A stretch of DNA of 64,000 nt. Source: Chitinophagaceae bacterium (GTDB taxonomy: Bacteria; Bacteroidota; Bacteroidia; Chitinophagales; Chitinophagaceae). The notes under the pieces were generated by a model. The model did not search any database. It worked only from the letters and a program-made list of their open reading frames with translations, and was not told where the DNA came from. Where the stretch lies: contig JAIEMP010000012.1 of NCBI GenBank assembly GCA_019752045.1, positions 124,001 through 188,000 of the forward strand, read 5' to 3'. The translations under genes were made by a program, and so were the position numbers. This document shows positions 49,783 through 59,005 of the stretch, piece after piece (within the stretch, counting starts at the first letter, position 1; each line of letters starts with the position of its first letter).

Positions 49783-50292
49783 TTAATATTCATACACAGC
49801 AGAGCTGGCTAATAAAACAAAAAACACCACATAAAAAACAATCACCAAGAGTGCAGAAATACCAAAACCGATCCAGGCTGATTTAAGACGGTTATCATCT
49901 GATCCTTCATTTGTAAGATAAGCAATCAACACACCAATTAACCCAAGTGCAAAGCCAACAATCAACCAAAGAAAGTTAATACCGCCGCCGGCTTTCTTTC
50001 CTATTTCGGCCATGTTAACGGCTTTTCCTTTTTTCAATTGTTTTTTTACTTCGAGCTGAGCCATTTTTAAGGTAACCTTTTGACCAAAGTTGAGTCTGGT
50101 TCCTGTAAGTTCCTGCACTTTGGCAGGTGTTAATGCAAGAAAGGTTTTTACATCTAACTGTCCCAATACATTTGCTGCGGAAGTCTTCCCTGCTTTTGCA
50201 TTATCAGTAGAATTTGCAGGTACATAAATCAATCCGGCATGGGCGGAAATGCTGCATACCGCAGCAAGAATAAAGAGTGAAATTACTTTCAT
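49783..50292 (-). CDS. Small membrane protein, tandem paralog B
   Basis: This 169-residue copy of the gene downstream on the same strand has the same signal-peptide layout and LTGTRLNFGQKVTLKMAQLE, VKKQLKKGKAVNMAEIGKKA, GGGINFLWLIVGFALGLIGV, NEGSDDNRLKSAWIGFG. Differences cluster in the last TM segment and the tail (VFFVLLASSAVYEY). The 122-bp gap between the two is AT-rich without a clear terminator, so they may be transcribed together. Function unknown. Confidence 0.75.
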   Translation of the reverse strand: MKVISLFILAAVCSISAHAGLIYVPANSTDNAKAGKTSAANVLGQLDVKTFLALTPAKVQELTGTRLNFGQKVTLKMAQLEVKKQLKKGKAVNMAEIGKKAGGGINFLWLIVGFALGLIGVLIAYLTNEGSDDNRLKSAWIGFGISALLVIVFYVVFFVLLASSAVYEY

Positions 50293-50412
50293 AAGCTGTT
50301 GAAATTTGAGTTATAAAAGTTGCAATATCAGTAAAAGCCTTTAATACAGCTTTGTATTCAACACTTCTTTAACAGGAATAATTTTCCACATCCAACTGAC
50401 TCAAACAATCAC

Positions 50413-50438
50413 TTTTTAAATGCCTTCCCTTATCTTCG
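50413..50438 (+). promoter_or_regulatory. Candidate promoter of a 50-residue membrane-protein ORF
   Basis: TTTTT at 50413-50417 and TATCTTCG at 50431-50438 resemble -33/-7 boxes. The ATG lies 15 bp later. Confidence 0.4.
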
Positions 50439-50453
50439 CAAAAATTATTACGC

Positions 50454-50606
50454 ATGGAAAAGAAATCATCGGCACTCAACTGGATTCTGTTTTTTGTTTC
50501 TGTAGCTGCTTTTGTACTTCTTTACATCAGCCCCTATGCAAATTATATTACAGCAACATTGCCGTTTATTGTGTATTACCTGGCAAAAGCTCTGGATTTA
50601 ATTTAA
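50454..50606 (+). CDS. Small membrane protein (50 residues)
   Basis: ATG 50454 to TAA 50606 encodes MEKKSSALNWILFFVSVAAF then VLLYISPYANYITATLPFIV and a short end. It has two hydrophobic segments separated by a Tyr/Asn-containing turn. It is below common gene-caller length limits. A promoter-like element lies just upstream and codon use looks like neighbours, so it is likely real. Function unknown. Confidence 0.55.
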   Translation: MEKKSSALNWILFFVSVAAFVLLYISPYANYITATLPFIVYYLAKALDLI

Positions 50607-50692
50607 TACTTACAGACTGAATCATATTGAAACCCTTTACTGAAAAGTGAAGGTTTTTTTTGTAAGTTTATTGAATGGAGCTTAGGCTAAAT

Positions 50693-50827
50693 ATGAAAAA
50701 AAAGACACTCGCTACAAAAAAGAAACAGATTCTCCTGAATCTTAAAAAGTCAGTTGGCTTTGTGAATTCATTTCATATGAAAAAAACAAAGGAAAAATCA
50801 CTTCAACAACTTCTTCAAGAACTTTAG
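50693..50827 (+). CDS. Lys-rich 44-residue ORF
   Basis: ATG 50693 to TAG 50827 encodes MKKKTLATKKKQILLNLKKS followed by VGFVNSFHMKKTKEKSLQQL and a short end. It is strongly basic and has no signal peptide. It resembles the leader-like composition of some Bacteroidota peptide precursors, but there are no modification enzymes nearby. I call it only as a possible small protein. Confidence 0.3.
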   Translation: MKKKTLATKKKQILLNLKKSVGFVNSFHMKKTKEKSLQQLLQEL

Positions 50828-50870
50828 TGGAGCTTAAAAGTTGAAATCAATGTGACGCAGATTTCAAAAG

Positions 50871-51074
50871 CTAATCCTGGTATAAATCTTCTTCCTCAGC
50901 TATCCAGAACCGAAAGCTGTCTTCATCGGAATGATAGTTACGAAGCTGTGAACGATCATTACTGATCTCATCTGAAACAATAATTTCAACGCTTTTATCT
51001 TTAAACGCTTCTTTAATGGAATCGAGCAATTCCACAGTTAATTCGTTGATATGAAGCCGGTAGGTAGTTACCAT
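50871..51074 (-). CDS. Antitoxin-like small protein
   Basis: This 67-residue protein starts MVTTYRLHINELTVELLDSI, has a short beta strand, then helix KEAFKDKSVEIIVSDEISND and an acidic, aromatic tail (SFRFWIAEEEDLY). The shape (N-terminal strand-helix, then acidic toxin-wrapping tail) is like many antitoxins, but no toxin gene follows. Orphan antitoxins are frequent. Function unknown otherwise. Confidence 0.6.
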   Translation of the reverse strand: MVTTYRLHINELTVELLDSIKEAFKDKSVEIIVSDEISNDRSQLRNYHSDEDSFRFWIAEEEDLYQD

Positions 51075-51153
51075 TGTTTGAAGTTACATAAGATATGGGA
51101 ATGAGTTGTATGCGGTTGGTCGGGAGAGGGTGACCAACCTCGGTGTAGAAAAT

Positions 51154-51792
51154 TTATTTTTTCCTTGAGTTTAAAAAATAACCCACTCGTATTCCAAAAA
51201 CTTTATTCCTTGCAATATCATTTTCTTCAGTAGAAATATTATTTAGGGTAGTATAATAATTTAAAGAAATGAACAAGCCATTACTGAGTTCATAACATGC
51301 CACCAAATTTCCTCCCAAATCTATCGGTTTATAGTCGTTACTATTGTCACTACCAAATTCAAGATCAATGCTGAAGTCTCCACGTTTAGTTTGACCGTTG
51401 ATTGCTAATCCAAAAGAGGGCCCCGCACCAATAAAAAATTTCCCCTTTCCGGCTTTTATTTTATACACAAAGTTTAAAGGAAGTTCAAGGTAATTTAGTG
51501 TATAAAAAATATCTTCCCCTGGACCTATACCTAAATCCGTACTTTTAAATTTTCCGCCTTTTTGTATAAAATTTAGAGCGGGCTGAAACGAAAACTTATC
51601 AGAAATCAAAACATCAGCTATTATGCCTAAGGTTAACCCGGCTTTCGAATCGGATGTAAAAGAAAAATTACCTTCTTTCCATTTCTGAGAAGCAATTGAT
51701 AGCCCACCGGTAAATCCAATACGGTCTGTTTGTGCTTTCATATTTACTGCAAAGCAAAAACACAACATAAAAACAAATAAAAGCTTTTTCAT
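51154..51792 (-). CDS. Outer-membrane beta-barrel protein, PorT-like family
   Basis: This 212-residue protein has a signal peptide (MKKLLFVFMLCFCFAVNMKA) and a chain of alternating strands typical of an 8- to 10-stranded barrel: FTGGLSIASQKWKEGNFSFT, LTLGIIADVLISDKFSFQPA, LELPLNFVYKIKAGKGKFFI, GISLNYY...KVFGIRVGYF. It ends with aromatic and basic residues (GYFLNSRKK). The family is structural or adhesive in many cases; no specific role is evident. It has no close neighbour on its strand. Confidence 0.85.
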   Translation of the reverse strand: MKKLLFVFMLCFCFAVNMKAQTDRIGFTGGLSIASQKWKEGNFSFTSDSKAGLTLGIIADVLISDKFSFQPALNFIQKGGKFKSTDLGIGPGEDIFYTLNYLELPLNFVYKIKAGKGKFFIGAGPSFGLAINGQTKRGDFSIDLEFGSDNSNDYKPIDLGGNLVACYELSNGLFISLNYYTTLNNISTEENDIARNKVFGIRVGYFLNSRKK

Positions 51793-51971
51793 ATTTTATA
51801 CGTATAACTGAGGATGTAAAGATCTTATTTGTTTTTGTATTCAAATTTTTTTTCCGCACTTCGGGTTTCCAAACTTCGAAGATCATCCAAATATGCTTTA
51901 ACTGTTTACGAAAATGATGTGAGAGAAATCGGGCGACTTTGCAGAGCGAGAAGAAAAATTATGCTTAAAGA

Positions 51972-51997
51972 AAAGCCGCAACTTTCGTTGCGGCTTT
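51972..51997 (-). terminator. Terminator of dnaK
   Basis: Stem AAAGCCGCAAC / GTTGCGGCTTT with TTTC loop lies 21 bp beyond the dnaK stop. The minus-strand arm ends in TTTCTTTAAG. Confidence 0.88.
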
Positions 51998-52017
51998 CTG
52001 CTAAATATTATTTTTCT

Positions 52018-53919
52018 TTATTTCACCTCTTCAAACTGTGCATCCTCCACATTATCATTTTTAGGAGAGCCTTCAGTTGATGCACCCGGATCTGCACCCG
52101 GCTGTGCACCTGCTTCCTGTGTTGCTTTGTACATTTCTTCACTGGCTGCTGTCCATGCAGTATTCATTTCTGTCATAGCTGCATCAATGGCTGCAACATC
52201 CTGCGACTTGTGTGCTTCTTTCAGTTTTTCAAGCGCTGCTTCAATCGGTGCTTTTTTATCTGCAGAAATCTTCTCACCATATTCCTTCAGTTGTTTTTCT
52301 GTCTGGAAAATTAAACTGTCGGCCATATTAATCTTCTCTACTTTTTCTTTCTCTGCTTTATCATTGGCTTCGTTGGCTTTTGCTTCATTCTTCATCTTTT
52401 CAATTTCCTCTTTGGTTAAGCCACTGCCTGCTTCAATACGGATCTTCTGTTCTTTACCGGTGCCTTTGTCTTTTGCACTTACATGCAGCAAACCGTTGGC
52501 ATCAATATCAAAGGTTACTTCAATTTGCGGAACACCACGTGGTGCCGGCGGAATACCATCGAGATTGAAAATACCCAAGCTCTTATTATCCTTACTCATT
52601 GGTCTTTCACCCTGCAGAATATGTATTTGTACGCCGGGCTGGTTATCTGCAGCCGTACTGAAGGTTTCTGATTTCTTAGAAGGGATGGTGGTGTTACTTG
52701 GAATCAATGTAGTCATTACACCACCCAATGTTTCAATACCTAAGCTGAGAGGCGTAACATCGAGCAACAACACATCTTTTACTTCTCCGGTTAATACCGC
52801 ACCCTGAATTGCAGCACCAATGGCCACCACCTCATCAGGATTAACACTGCGGTTTGGCTTCTTGCCAAAGAATTTTTCTACTATCTCCTGTACTTTCGGA
52901 ATACGTGTGCTACCACCAACTAAAATGACTTCGTCAATATCTGATGTAGATAAACCTGCATCTTTTAAAGCCACTTCGCAGGGCTTTAAGCAACGCTCAA
53001 ATAATTTATCAGCTAATGATTCAAATTTTGCACGGCTTAATTTAATTACTAAGTGCTTGGGAACACCATCTACTGCTGTTACATACGGCAGGTTAATTTC
53101 TGTTTCGCTGGAAGATGATAATTCAACCTTTGCTTTTTCAGCTGCTTCTTTTAAACGCTGCAAAGCCATCGGGTCTTTCCGCAAATCAATGGCTTCCTGA
53201 TTTTTAAACTCATCAGCCAACCAGTCAATGATTACTTTATCAAAATCATCACCACCAAGGTGTGTATCGCCGTTGGTAGATTTTACTTCAAACACACCTT
53301 CACCCAATTCCAATACCGAAATATCAAACGTACCACCACCCAGATCAAACACAGCAATCTTTTGATCTTTGTGTTTTTTATCCAGACCATAAGCCAATGC
53401 AGCAGCGGTTGGTTCGTTTACAATACGACGAACATTCAAACCTGCAATTTCACCTGCTTCTTTAGTAGCCTGGCGCTGAGCATCATTAAAGTATGCAGGC
53501 ACAGTGATCACTGCTTCTGTTACTTCCTGCCCAAGATAATCTTCGGCTGTTTTTTTCATTTTCTGCAGCACCATCGCAGAAATTTCCTGCGGGGTGTAGA
53601 GTCTGCCATCTATGTCAATACGAACGGTATTATTGTCACCTTGTGCTACTTTGTAACTCCAATGTTTGATCTCTTCGCCTACCTCATTAAACTGGCGGCC
53701 CATAAAACGCTTTACGGAGCTGATGGTGTTAACGGGGTTGGTGATTGCCTGACGCTTTGCCGGATCACCTACTTTACGTTCTCCATTTTTCAGAAAAGCT
53801 ACGATAGACGGGGTTGTACGACGGCCCTCATCATTTGCAATTACCACCGGTTCTGCTCCTTCCATTACGGATACACAGCTATTGGTAGTTCCTAAGTCGA
53901 TTCCTATAATCTTTCCCAT
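52018..53919 (-). CDS. dnaK: Chaperone DnaK (Hsp70)
   Basis: This 633-residue protein has [20 protein letters not shown] at the start, the ATPase motifs [20 protein letters not shown] and [20 protein letters not shown], the hinge [20 protein letters not shown], the substrate-binding beta domain and the helical lid. It ends with the EEV-K tail (DAQFEEVK). No dnaJ or grpE is adjacent, so it is uncoupled from its co-chaperones in this window. An upstream palindrome (53939) and a -7-like TATCATTG (53982-53975) may affect expression. Confidence 0.97.
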   Translation of the reverse strand: MGKIIGIDLGTTNSCVSVMEGAEPVVIANDEGRRTTPSIVAFLKNGERKVGDPAKRQAITNPVNTISSVKRFMGRQFNEVGEEIKHWSYKVAQGDNNTVRIDIDGRLYTPQEISAMVLQKMKKTAEDYLGQEVTEAVITVPAYFNDAQRQATKEAGEIAGLNVRRIVNEPTAAALAYGLDKKHKDQKIAVFDLGGGTFDISVLELGEGVFEVKSTNGDTHLGGDDFDKVIIDWLADEFKNQEAIDLRKDPMALQRLKEAAEKAKVELSSSSETEINLPYVTAVDGVPKHLVIKLSRAKFESLADKLFERCLKPCEVALKDAGLSTSDIDEVILVGGSTRIPKVQEIVEKFFGKKPNRSVNPDEVVAIGAAIQGAVLTGEVKDVLLLDVTPLSLGIETLGGVMTTLIPSNTTIPSKKSETFSTAADNQPGVQIHILQGERPMSKDNKSLGIFNLDGIPPAPRGVPQIEVTFDIDANGLLHVSAKDKGTGKEQKIRIEAGSGLTKEEIEKMKNEAKANEANDKAEKEKVEKINMADSLIFQTEKQLKEYGEKISADKKAPIEAALEKLKEAHKSQDVAAIDAAMTEMNTAWTAASEEMYKATQEAGAQPGADPGASTEGSPKNDNVEDAQFEEVK

Positions 53920-53938
53920 GATATAATTTTATTTTAAG

Positions 53939-53962
53939 CCTGCCTGTCGGCAAGCAGGTTCA
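53939..53962. repeat. Palindrome CCTGCCTGTCGGCAAGCAGG upstream of dnaK
   Basis: An imperfect hairpin (CCTGC[CT]TG arms) sits 20 bp before the start codon in the untranslated leader. It could be a regulatory hairpin or an interspersed repeat. I cannot see a CIRCE-type element. Confidence 0.55.
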
Positions 53963-54069
53963 GCTTCCTTTACTCAATGATAGTGCCATGGGGTAATGAG
54001 GTGAAAAATTGGCAGAAAAGCACGTATTGAGATGGAGGCTTTCATATTTTTTTAACCCCTGAGCTATTG

Positions 54070-54135
54070 TTCCCGCTGCTCCGGGCTCCGCTTTGCTTTG
54101 GCCTTGCAGGCCAAGTTCTTTGCATCGGGCAGCCG
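54070..54135. other. GC-rich block in the dnaK-lysC gap
   Basis: The 436-bp gap 53920-54355 has no credible gene. Its centre (54070-54135) is unusually GC-rich for the region and contains the palindrome GGCCTTGCAGGCC at 54100-54112 and CCGCTGCTCCGGGCTCCGCT. It looks like a further interspersed repeat. Confidence 0.45.
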
Positions 54136-54321
54136 GTTAACTGAAGAATCAATGCTCAGCATAAATAATCACGGTTTCATTTTTCATTAGAGTTTTATTT
54201 TGTATTCACTTCTACCAACATGCCTACAATTTCCTATTCAATTCACCCTTTAAAAAATTTCACTGCCCCAACTGTTTTGGTGTTCAAATTTAAGAGTACG
54301 ATTAAGAGGGGCTTCCCTCCA

Positions 54322-54329
54322 TATCTTTG
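54322..54329 (+). promoter_or_regulatory. Candidate -7 element of aspartate kinase
   Basis: TATCTTTG followed by C matches TAnnTTTGC exactly, 26 bp before the ATG, with a T-rich stretch about 33 bp upstream. Confidence 0.6.
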
Positions 54330-54355
54330 CCACTCAACTAACATCTTCCTTTCCC

Positions 54356-55618
54356 ATGCAGGTTTTCAAATTCGGTGGCGCCAGTGTAAGTAACTATGAA
54401 AAAATTAAAAATGTTGGACATATTGTTCAGCATTTCCCTGCGCAAAAAATGATGATTGTGATTTCGGCCATGGGCAAAACCACTAATGCGCTGGAAAAAG
54501 TAACCGATGCTTTTTTTGCAGGTAAAAAAGAAGAAGCCTTAGAATTATTCCGTGCTGTAAAACTGCAACACCTGGATGAAGCAAAGTTTTTACTGGTTAC
54601 TCATTTTAATCCATTGATGGAACAGTACAATCATTTTTTTACAGAAGTGGAATGGTTGCTGCACGACAAACCTGTTCGTTCCTACGATTATTATTATGAT
54701 CAGATTGTTTGTGTGGGCGAATTAATGAGCACTGCATTGGTTAGTGCTTACCTCAACGAAATTGCTGTACACAATCAGTGGATTGATGTGCGTGATATTT
54801 TTCGTACTGATGATAATTTTCGTGATGCAGGGATTGATTTTGCATTTACTCAACAACAGGTTCATGAACAGATACAGCCGCTTTTCAACAAAACAAATAT
54901 TGTAATCACACAAGGCTTCATAGGCTGTACCGATGAAAACGAAAGTACCACACTTGGCCGTGAAGGAAGTGATTACTCTGCCGCTCTGTTTGCAAATATG
55001 CTCAATGCACAACATCTCACCATCTGGAAAGATGTAAAGGGTGTGATGAATGCCGATCCGAAAGCATTTGCTGATGCACAATACATTGGTGAACTGAATT
55101 ATGATGAAGTAATTGAGATGGCATATTATGGCGCACAGGTGATTCACCCCAAAACCATCAAGCCACTGCAGAACAAAAATATTCCGTTGATTGTAAAATG
55201 TTTTTCTGATCCTTCATTACCCGGCACAACCATTCATAATCATCCGGTAAAAAACCTGCCACCCATTATTGTTGTAAAACAAAACCAGGTGCTGCTGCAG
55301 TTACACACAAAAGATTTTTCGTTTATTGGTGAACAACCCATGAGTGATCTGTACGAAATGATGGCGAAGCTGAAAATAAAACCGAATCTGATTCAAACAC
55401 ATGCGGTGAGCCTGCAACTGTGCCTCGATGACCGTTCTGATAAAATTGAACAGTTGGCCTTAGCTGCTTCAGTAGCTTTTGATGTGCAGGTTGAAAAAGG
55501 ATTAACGCTCCTGAGTATCCGCCACTACACAAACGAACTGTTGAAAAAAATGACGGAAGGAAAAACCATTGAACTGCAGCAACAAAGTCCGGATACAGTA
55601 CAGATTCTAATGATGTAA
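54356..55618 (+). CDS. lysC: Aspartate kinase
   Basis: This 420-residue protein begins MQVFKFGGASVSNYEKIKNV (KFGG[AT]SV signature). It shows DYYYDQIVCVGELMSTALVS, GFIGCTDENESTTLGREGSD with the phosphotransfer segment, and NADPKAFADAQYIGELNYDE. The C-terminal part (about 290-420) is ACT-like. It phosphorylates aspartate for lysine, threonine and methionine. It is monofunctional, not fused to homoserine dehydrogenase, and monocistronic here. The regulatory domain is shorter than the E. coli LysC's, but isozyme identity cannot be read from sequence. Confidence 0.94.
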   Translation: MQVFKFGGASVSNYEKIKNVGHIVQHFPAQKMMIVISAMGKTTNALEKVTDAFFAGKKEEALELFRAVKLQHLDEAKFLLVTHFNPLMEQYNHFFTEVEWLLHDKPVRSYDYYYDQIVCVGELMSTALVSAYLNEIAVHNQWIDVRDIFRTDDNFRDAGIDFAFTQQQVHEQIQPLFNKTNIVITQGFIGCTDENESTTLGREGSDYSAALFANMLNAQHLTIWKDVKGVMNADPKAFADAQYIGELNYDEVIEMAYYGAQVIHPKTIKPLQNKNIPLIVKCFSDPSLPGTTIHNHPVKNLPPIIVVKQNQVLLQLHTKDFSFIGEQPMSDLYEMMAKLKIKPNLIQTHAVSLQLCLDDRSDKIEQLALAASVAFDVQVEKGLTLLSIRHYTNELLKKMTEGKTIELQQQSPDTVQILMM

Positions 55619-55636
55619 AAAGTTGAATGACTTTTT
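55617..55636. terminator. Weak terminator after aspartate kinase
   Basis: AAAAAGT / ACTTTTT arms with a 6-base loop directly follow the lysC stop. The stem is AT-rich, so efficiency is uncertain. Confidence 0.45.
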
Positions 55637-55659
55637 TTGAAAGCTTCGGTACTGAGCAA

Positions 55660-57597
55660 TTATTGCTTCACCATTTTACCGATGTACAATTCATCGTTCA
55701 TGTATACACGAATGGTATAAGTGCCGGCAGTTAAATGCTCCAGTTGCAGGATAGTGTATGACTGATTGTTGATATCAAGTTCTTTTTTCATTACCTGTTT
55801 GCCTGTATAATCAAACATTGCAATAAAAGTTTTACCTCTTGCAGCAGGCAGTTCAATCCTAAGTTCATCCGTTACAGGGTTTGGATAAATGTTTAATCGT
55901 TTTACTTTTTGCCGGTCGAAAAATAATTGTGCGGAGTATTCTTTATTTCCGGTTTTTAATTTCAACATCAATCTGTAGGTTGCAGGAAACGTTGTGCCTG
56001 CATCAAGAAAATTATACGCTCCATCTTGCGGCTGCAGATACGTTTTGATTGTTGTAAAGCCACCCCGCACTTGTTTTTTCTGGAGTTCTATTTCCTGGAC
56101 AACATGTGATTGTTCTAAAGTCCAAGATAATTGTATGCCATCAGTTACACGTTTACCCACCCAGTTTTTTAAAGATCCAAACGGCAAAATACCTCCGCAA
56201 TTAAACAGTGTTCCTTCAACTATTTGAAATCCTGTTTGAACAATTCCGTTTGTACCTGCTGCAGCGCCATTTGGCAACCCTTCGCAGGGAGGGTTTTGTG
56301 CCGGTGCATTTTTAATAACACCACTTGCACCTGCGCTTACATTTGTTATAACTGTTCCGGGTAATAAGCCGCTGTACCAAATAACACCACCACCACCACC
56401 ACCACCGGGACCCGGACAGGCATTTTGAAAACCTACACTTGAACCATTGGCTCCTCTTGCATGTACATTTAATGAAGTTGTATACGTTGCAACATCTAAC
56501 AGCACCACACCACCTGCACCACCTCCACCACCACCATCACCACTGCCTTCTGTTTTTACAATTTGAAAAGGATTTACACCCTGTGCACCGTTTGCAGAAA
56601 TGGTCTGATTATTTCCTATCAGTTCGTTACATTTTATAAAAACTATTCCACCGCCATCGCCGCCTGGTGTACCTGCTCCCGGTGGATTCATACCATCATG
56701 AAAATTATTCATTTCACCACAACCACCGCCACCACCAAAAAAAATTCGATTGCTGCCAATTGTGTATCCAAAGCTGCTTAAGGAAACACCACCTTGTCCA
56801 AACGTAGCAGAATTACAAAAAGTAGTATTTGATTTCTGACCTCCGTTTCCTCCTGCACCATAATTACTTCCGCCTCCTCCACCGGTTTCATCAACATTAC
56901 CCCCACCACCACCATTTGATTGTTTAGCTCTGCCGTATTCTTTACCTGTAATATATGCGGCAACCCCTTCTCCTTTTGGAGCTCCGCCTAAATTTGTGCC
57001 GGATGATTGAGCTAATGAATAATACCAATTGCTTCGGGGCCCGCAACGATTGGTTGCATTCATAAAAAGTCCGCCACCTTTATATCCTGCACTATCTGCT
57101 GAAATGCCTGCGTTTAATGTAATTGTTCCGGTTGCTTCAATTGCAATAACACCACCTGTACCTGTTGCCGGGTTCCATTCCTGCGTCAGTAATGTTCCGT
57201 TGATGGTTACATCTGTATAAACAGGCACATAAACAAGCTGAACAGACTTTGTAAAATCGTATGTGTTTATGAATTCCCGTTCAAAAATAACAGTGTCGTT
57301 CAAAAAGCCGCAGATGGTTGCAAACTCATAAAGGCCTGCCGGCCCAATACCAGAAACTGCACCAAAAGAAGCGGATTGTGTTTCATCAATGGATGCTCCC
57401 TTCATTTGAATAATGAGCACTCTGTTCCCGGTATTTAATCCGGAAACATTTTGCAAACGCACTCCATTATAAAGTGGAACAAAATCGGTAACCTGATGAT
57501 AGCTGTTTACAATACCCGAAATAGTTTGTCCGCTACTCTGTTTAGAACATAAACAGACAGTGAAGATTACAGAAATAATATACAAACCGGGTTTCAT
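55660..57597 (-). CDS. Glycine-rich T9SS cargo protein
   Basis: From ATG 57597 (MKPGLYIISVIFTVCLCSKQ) the protein has 645 residues with a signal peptide. Middle residues about 220-440 are rich in Gly and Asn (repeats of GGGGGGxN or GGGGG). The end is a type A T9SS sorting domain (LNIYPNPVTDELRIELPAAR...TYTIRVYMND). Upstream in-frame ATG at 57627 would add ten non-signal residues. Such Gly-rich proteins are usually adhesive or matrix-forming; no catalytic motif is visible. The gene stands alone. Confidence 0.88.
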   Translation of the reverse strand: MKPGLYIISVIFTVCLCSKQSSGQTISGIVNSYHQVTDFVPLYNGVRLQNVSGLNTGNRVLIIQMKGASIDETQSASFGAVSGIGPAGLYEFATICGFLNDTVIFEREFINTYDFTKSVQLVYVPVYTDVTINGTLLTQEWNPATGTGGVIAIEATGTITLNAGISADSAGYKGGGLFMNATNRCGPRSNWYYSLAQSSGTNLGGAPKGEGVAAYITGKEYGRAKQSNGGGGGNVDETGGGGGSNYGAGGNGGQKSNTTFCNSATFGQGGVSLSSFGYTIGSNRIFFGGGGGCGEMNNFHDGMNPPGAGTPGGDGGGIVFIKCNELIGNNQTISANGAQGVNPFQIVKTEGSGDGGGGGGAGGVVLLDVATYTTSLNVHARGANGSSVGFQNACPGPGGGGGGGVIWYSGLLPGTVITNVSAGASGVIKNAPAQNPPCEGLPNGAAAGTNGIVQTGFQIVEGTLFNCGGILPFGSLKNWVGKRVTDGIQLSWTLEQSHVVQEIELQKKQVRGGFTTIKTYLQPQDGAYNFLDAGTTFPATYRLMLKLKTGNKEYSAQLFFDRQKVKRLNIYPNPVTDELRIELPAARGKTFIAMFDYTGKQVMKKELDINNQSYTILQLEHLTAGTYTIRVYMNDELYIGKMVKQ

Positions 57598-57668
57598 GTA
57601 GTGGTTTAGTTTCCACAGGTTGTACATGTTGTTGCATGAACAATGGATCGAATGGTGTAAATATAAGC

Positions 57669-58829
57669 TTACAGATCTTCAGGTGCAGTTATATTCAGAT
57701 TCTGCTTTAATTTAGAATTTACAGGCTTGCCGTCTTTTGTTGCAGGAGTCCATTTTAATTCTTTCTCAAATTTTTCTTTTACCACTTTATTTAGTTCAGC
57801 ATAACCTCCACGTATAACCGTTGCCAATGCTGTTTTGCCTTCTTTATCTACAATAAATTCAACCTGTAAAGACATGGATGCATTGCCATTGAGCATTGGT
57901 ACTAACTCCTTGCTCAAATTAAACAACCAACGTTGCAATGCTGCATTGCCGTCTTTATAAAAAGGAACAATATCAACTTTATCTTCCAGACTCCAGGCGA
58001 CGTATGGATCAGCGGGATTGTTGGTTTCAATAATTTTTATCCTTGTGATTTTTGGTGTTTCAGGATTGGTTGCTACAACGTATCCGCCGTTTTTTCCAAT
58101 CAATACAGTTGGCAACTGATGCGTATCTTCAAAATATTCGTATGCCTCTCTGATTTCAGATGCAAACTTCTGCACCTCCTGCTTGTTTTTTGTTTTGTTG
58201 CTGAACAATTCAATTGCTTTGCTATTATCGTAACGCAACGGATAAATATGCACGGGTATAAAATCCTGACCCTGTTCTTTTACAACTGATGCCAGATAAT
58301 AAACCTGTTCAATTAGTGAATCAGTTAAAGGCAAACAACCAATGGTTACACAATTACCATGAATATAAATATCACCACCGGGTTTATGCTGATCACTCAA
58401 AATAGCATCCGATGCATTTGGATAATTTAAACCCAGCGCCAGATGATAATTACTGTTGGGATTAAACTCATTGATGTAATAAAATCCTTCGGGTATTTGT
58501 TTATCGCCTTCTTTACGTTTAGGACCGTAAGTTCCTGAAGTAGCACAAACCTTATATACCTTAAACAGGCTGAAGGTTTCTTTCCAGTCGTTCTTAACCC
58601 AAACCTCCATTTGCTTTTCATGCTTAAAGGCTCTTACATACATGTACTTTGCAGGCCAGTGCAATCCTTTTTCCTTAAACTCTTTTTTTAATGAATCTTC
58701 CACCTTCGCAAACATGGAAGGGGCTTTGAACAGTTTTACGGGAGAACCCTCTACAGCATATTGCGCAGAAAGATCTGCAACAATAACAGTAGATAGAAAA
58801 AAGAAGAATAAAAAGACTTTTTGAAGCAT
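57669..58829 (-). CDS. Secreted YkuD L,D-transpeptidase fused to a TonB C-terminal-like domain
   Basis: This 386-residue protein has a signal peptide (MLQKVFLFFFFLSTVIVADL). The catalytic YkuD part spans about 60-200: PEGFYYINEFNPNSNYHLAL, and the active site IYIHGNCVTIGCLPLTD with H157 and C165 visible. About 290-386 resemble a TonB C-terminal/energy-transducer-like domain (MSLQVEFIVDKEGKTALATV, LKWTPATKDGKPVNSKLKQN). The fusion is unusual to me. It likely modifies cell-wall cross-links in the periplasm. The neighbour downstream on the same strand is the Gly-rich T9SS gene, 40 bp away. Confidence 0.87.
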   Translation of the reverse strand: MLQKVFLFFFFLSTVIVADLSAQYAVEGSPVKLFKAPSMFAKVEDSLKKEFKEKGLHWPAKYMYVRAFKHEKQMEVWVKNDWKETFSLFKVYKVCATSGTYGPKRKEGDKQIPEGFYYINEFNPNSNYHLALGLNYPNASDAILSDQHKPGGDIYIHGNCVTIGCLPLTDSLIEQVYYLASVVKEQGQDFIPVHIYPLRYDNSKAIELFSNKTKNKQEVQKFASEIREAYEYFEDTHQLPTVLIGKNGGYVVATNPETPKITRIKIIETNNPADPYVAWSLEDKVDIVPFYKDGNAALQRWLFNLSKELVPMLNGNASMSLQVEFIVDKEGKTALATVIRGGYAELNKVVKEKFEKELKWTPATKDGKPVNSKLKQNLNITAPEDL

Positions 58830-58976
58830 ACTGGATTTTTAATGAACGATGCAGGTTCAAAAATATTTCAAAATGTTGATAAAATTAAACGAAATGAGCC
58901 GTAAGAGGAAGATCATTCGTTGAACCGGTTCAAAACGAAGTTGTTGCGGCTGAAATGAGGAAGATTTAATACATGA

Positions 58977-58999
58977 AAAGGGGGCAGTAAAACTGCCCC
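58977..58999 (-). terminator. Terminator of HPPD gene
   Basis: Stem GGGGCAGT / ACTGCCCC with a 3-base loop; the minus-strand arm is followed by TTTTCAT. Confidence 0.8.
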
Positions 59000-59005
59000 G
59001 TATTT

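Noticed and set aside
52127-53895. Long plus-strand ORFs (226 and 211 codons) opposite dnaK
   Set aside because: They are mirror frames of a highly conserved gene with strong codon bias and show no protein-like domains.
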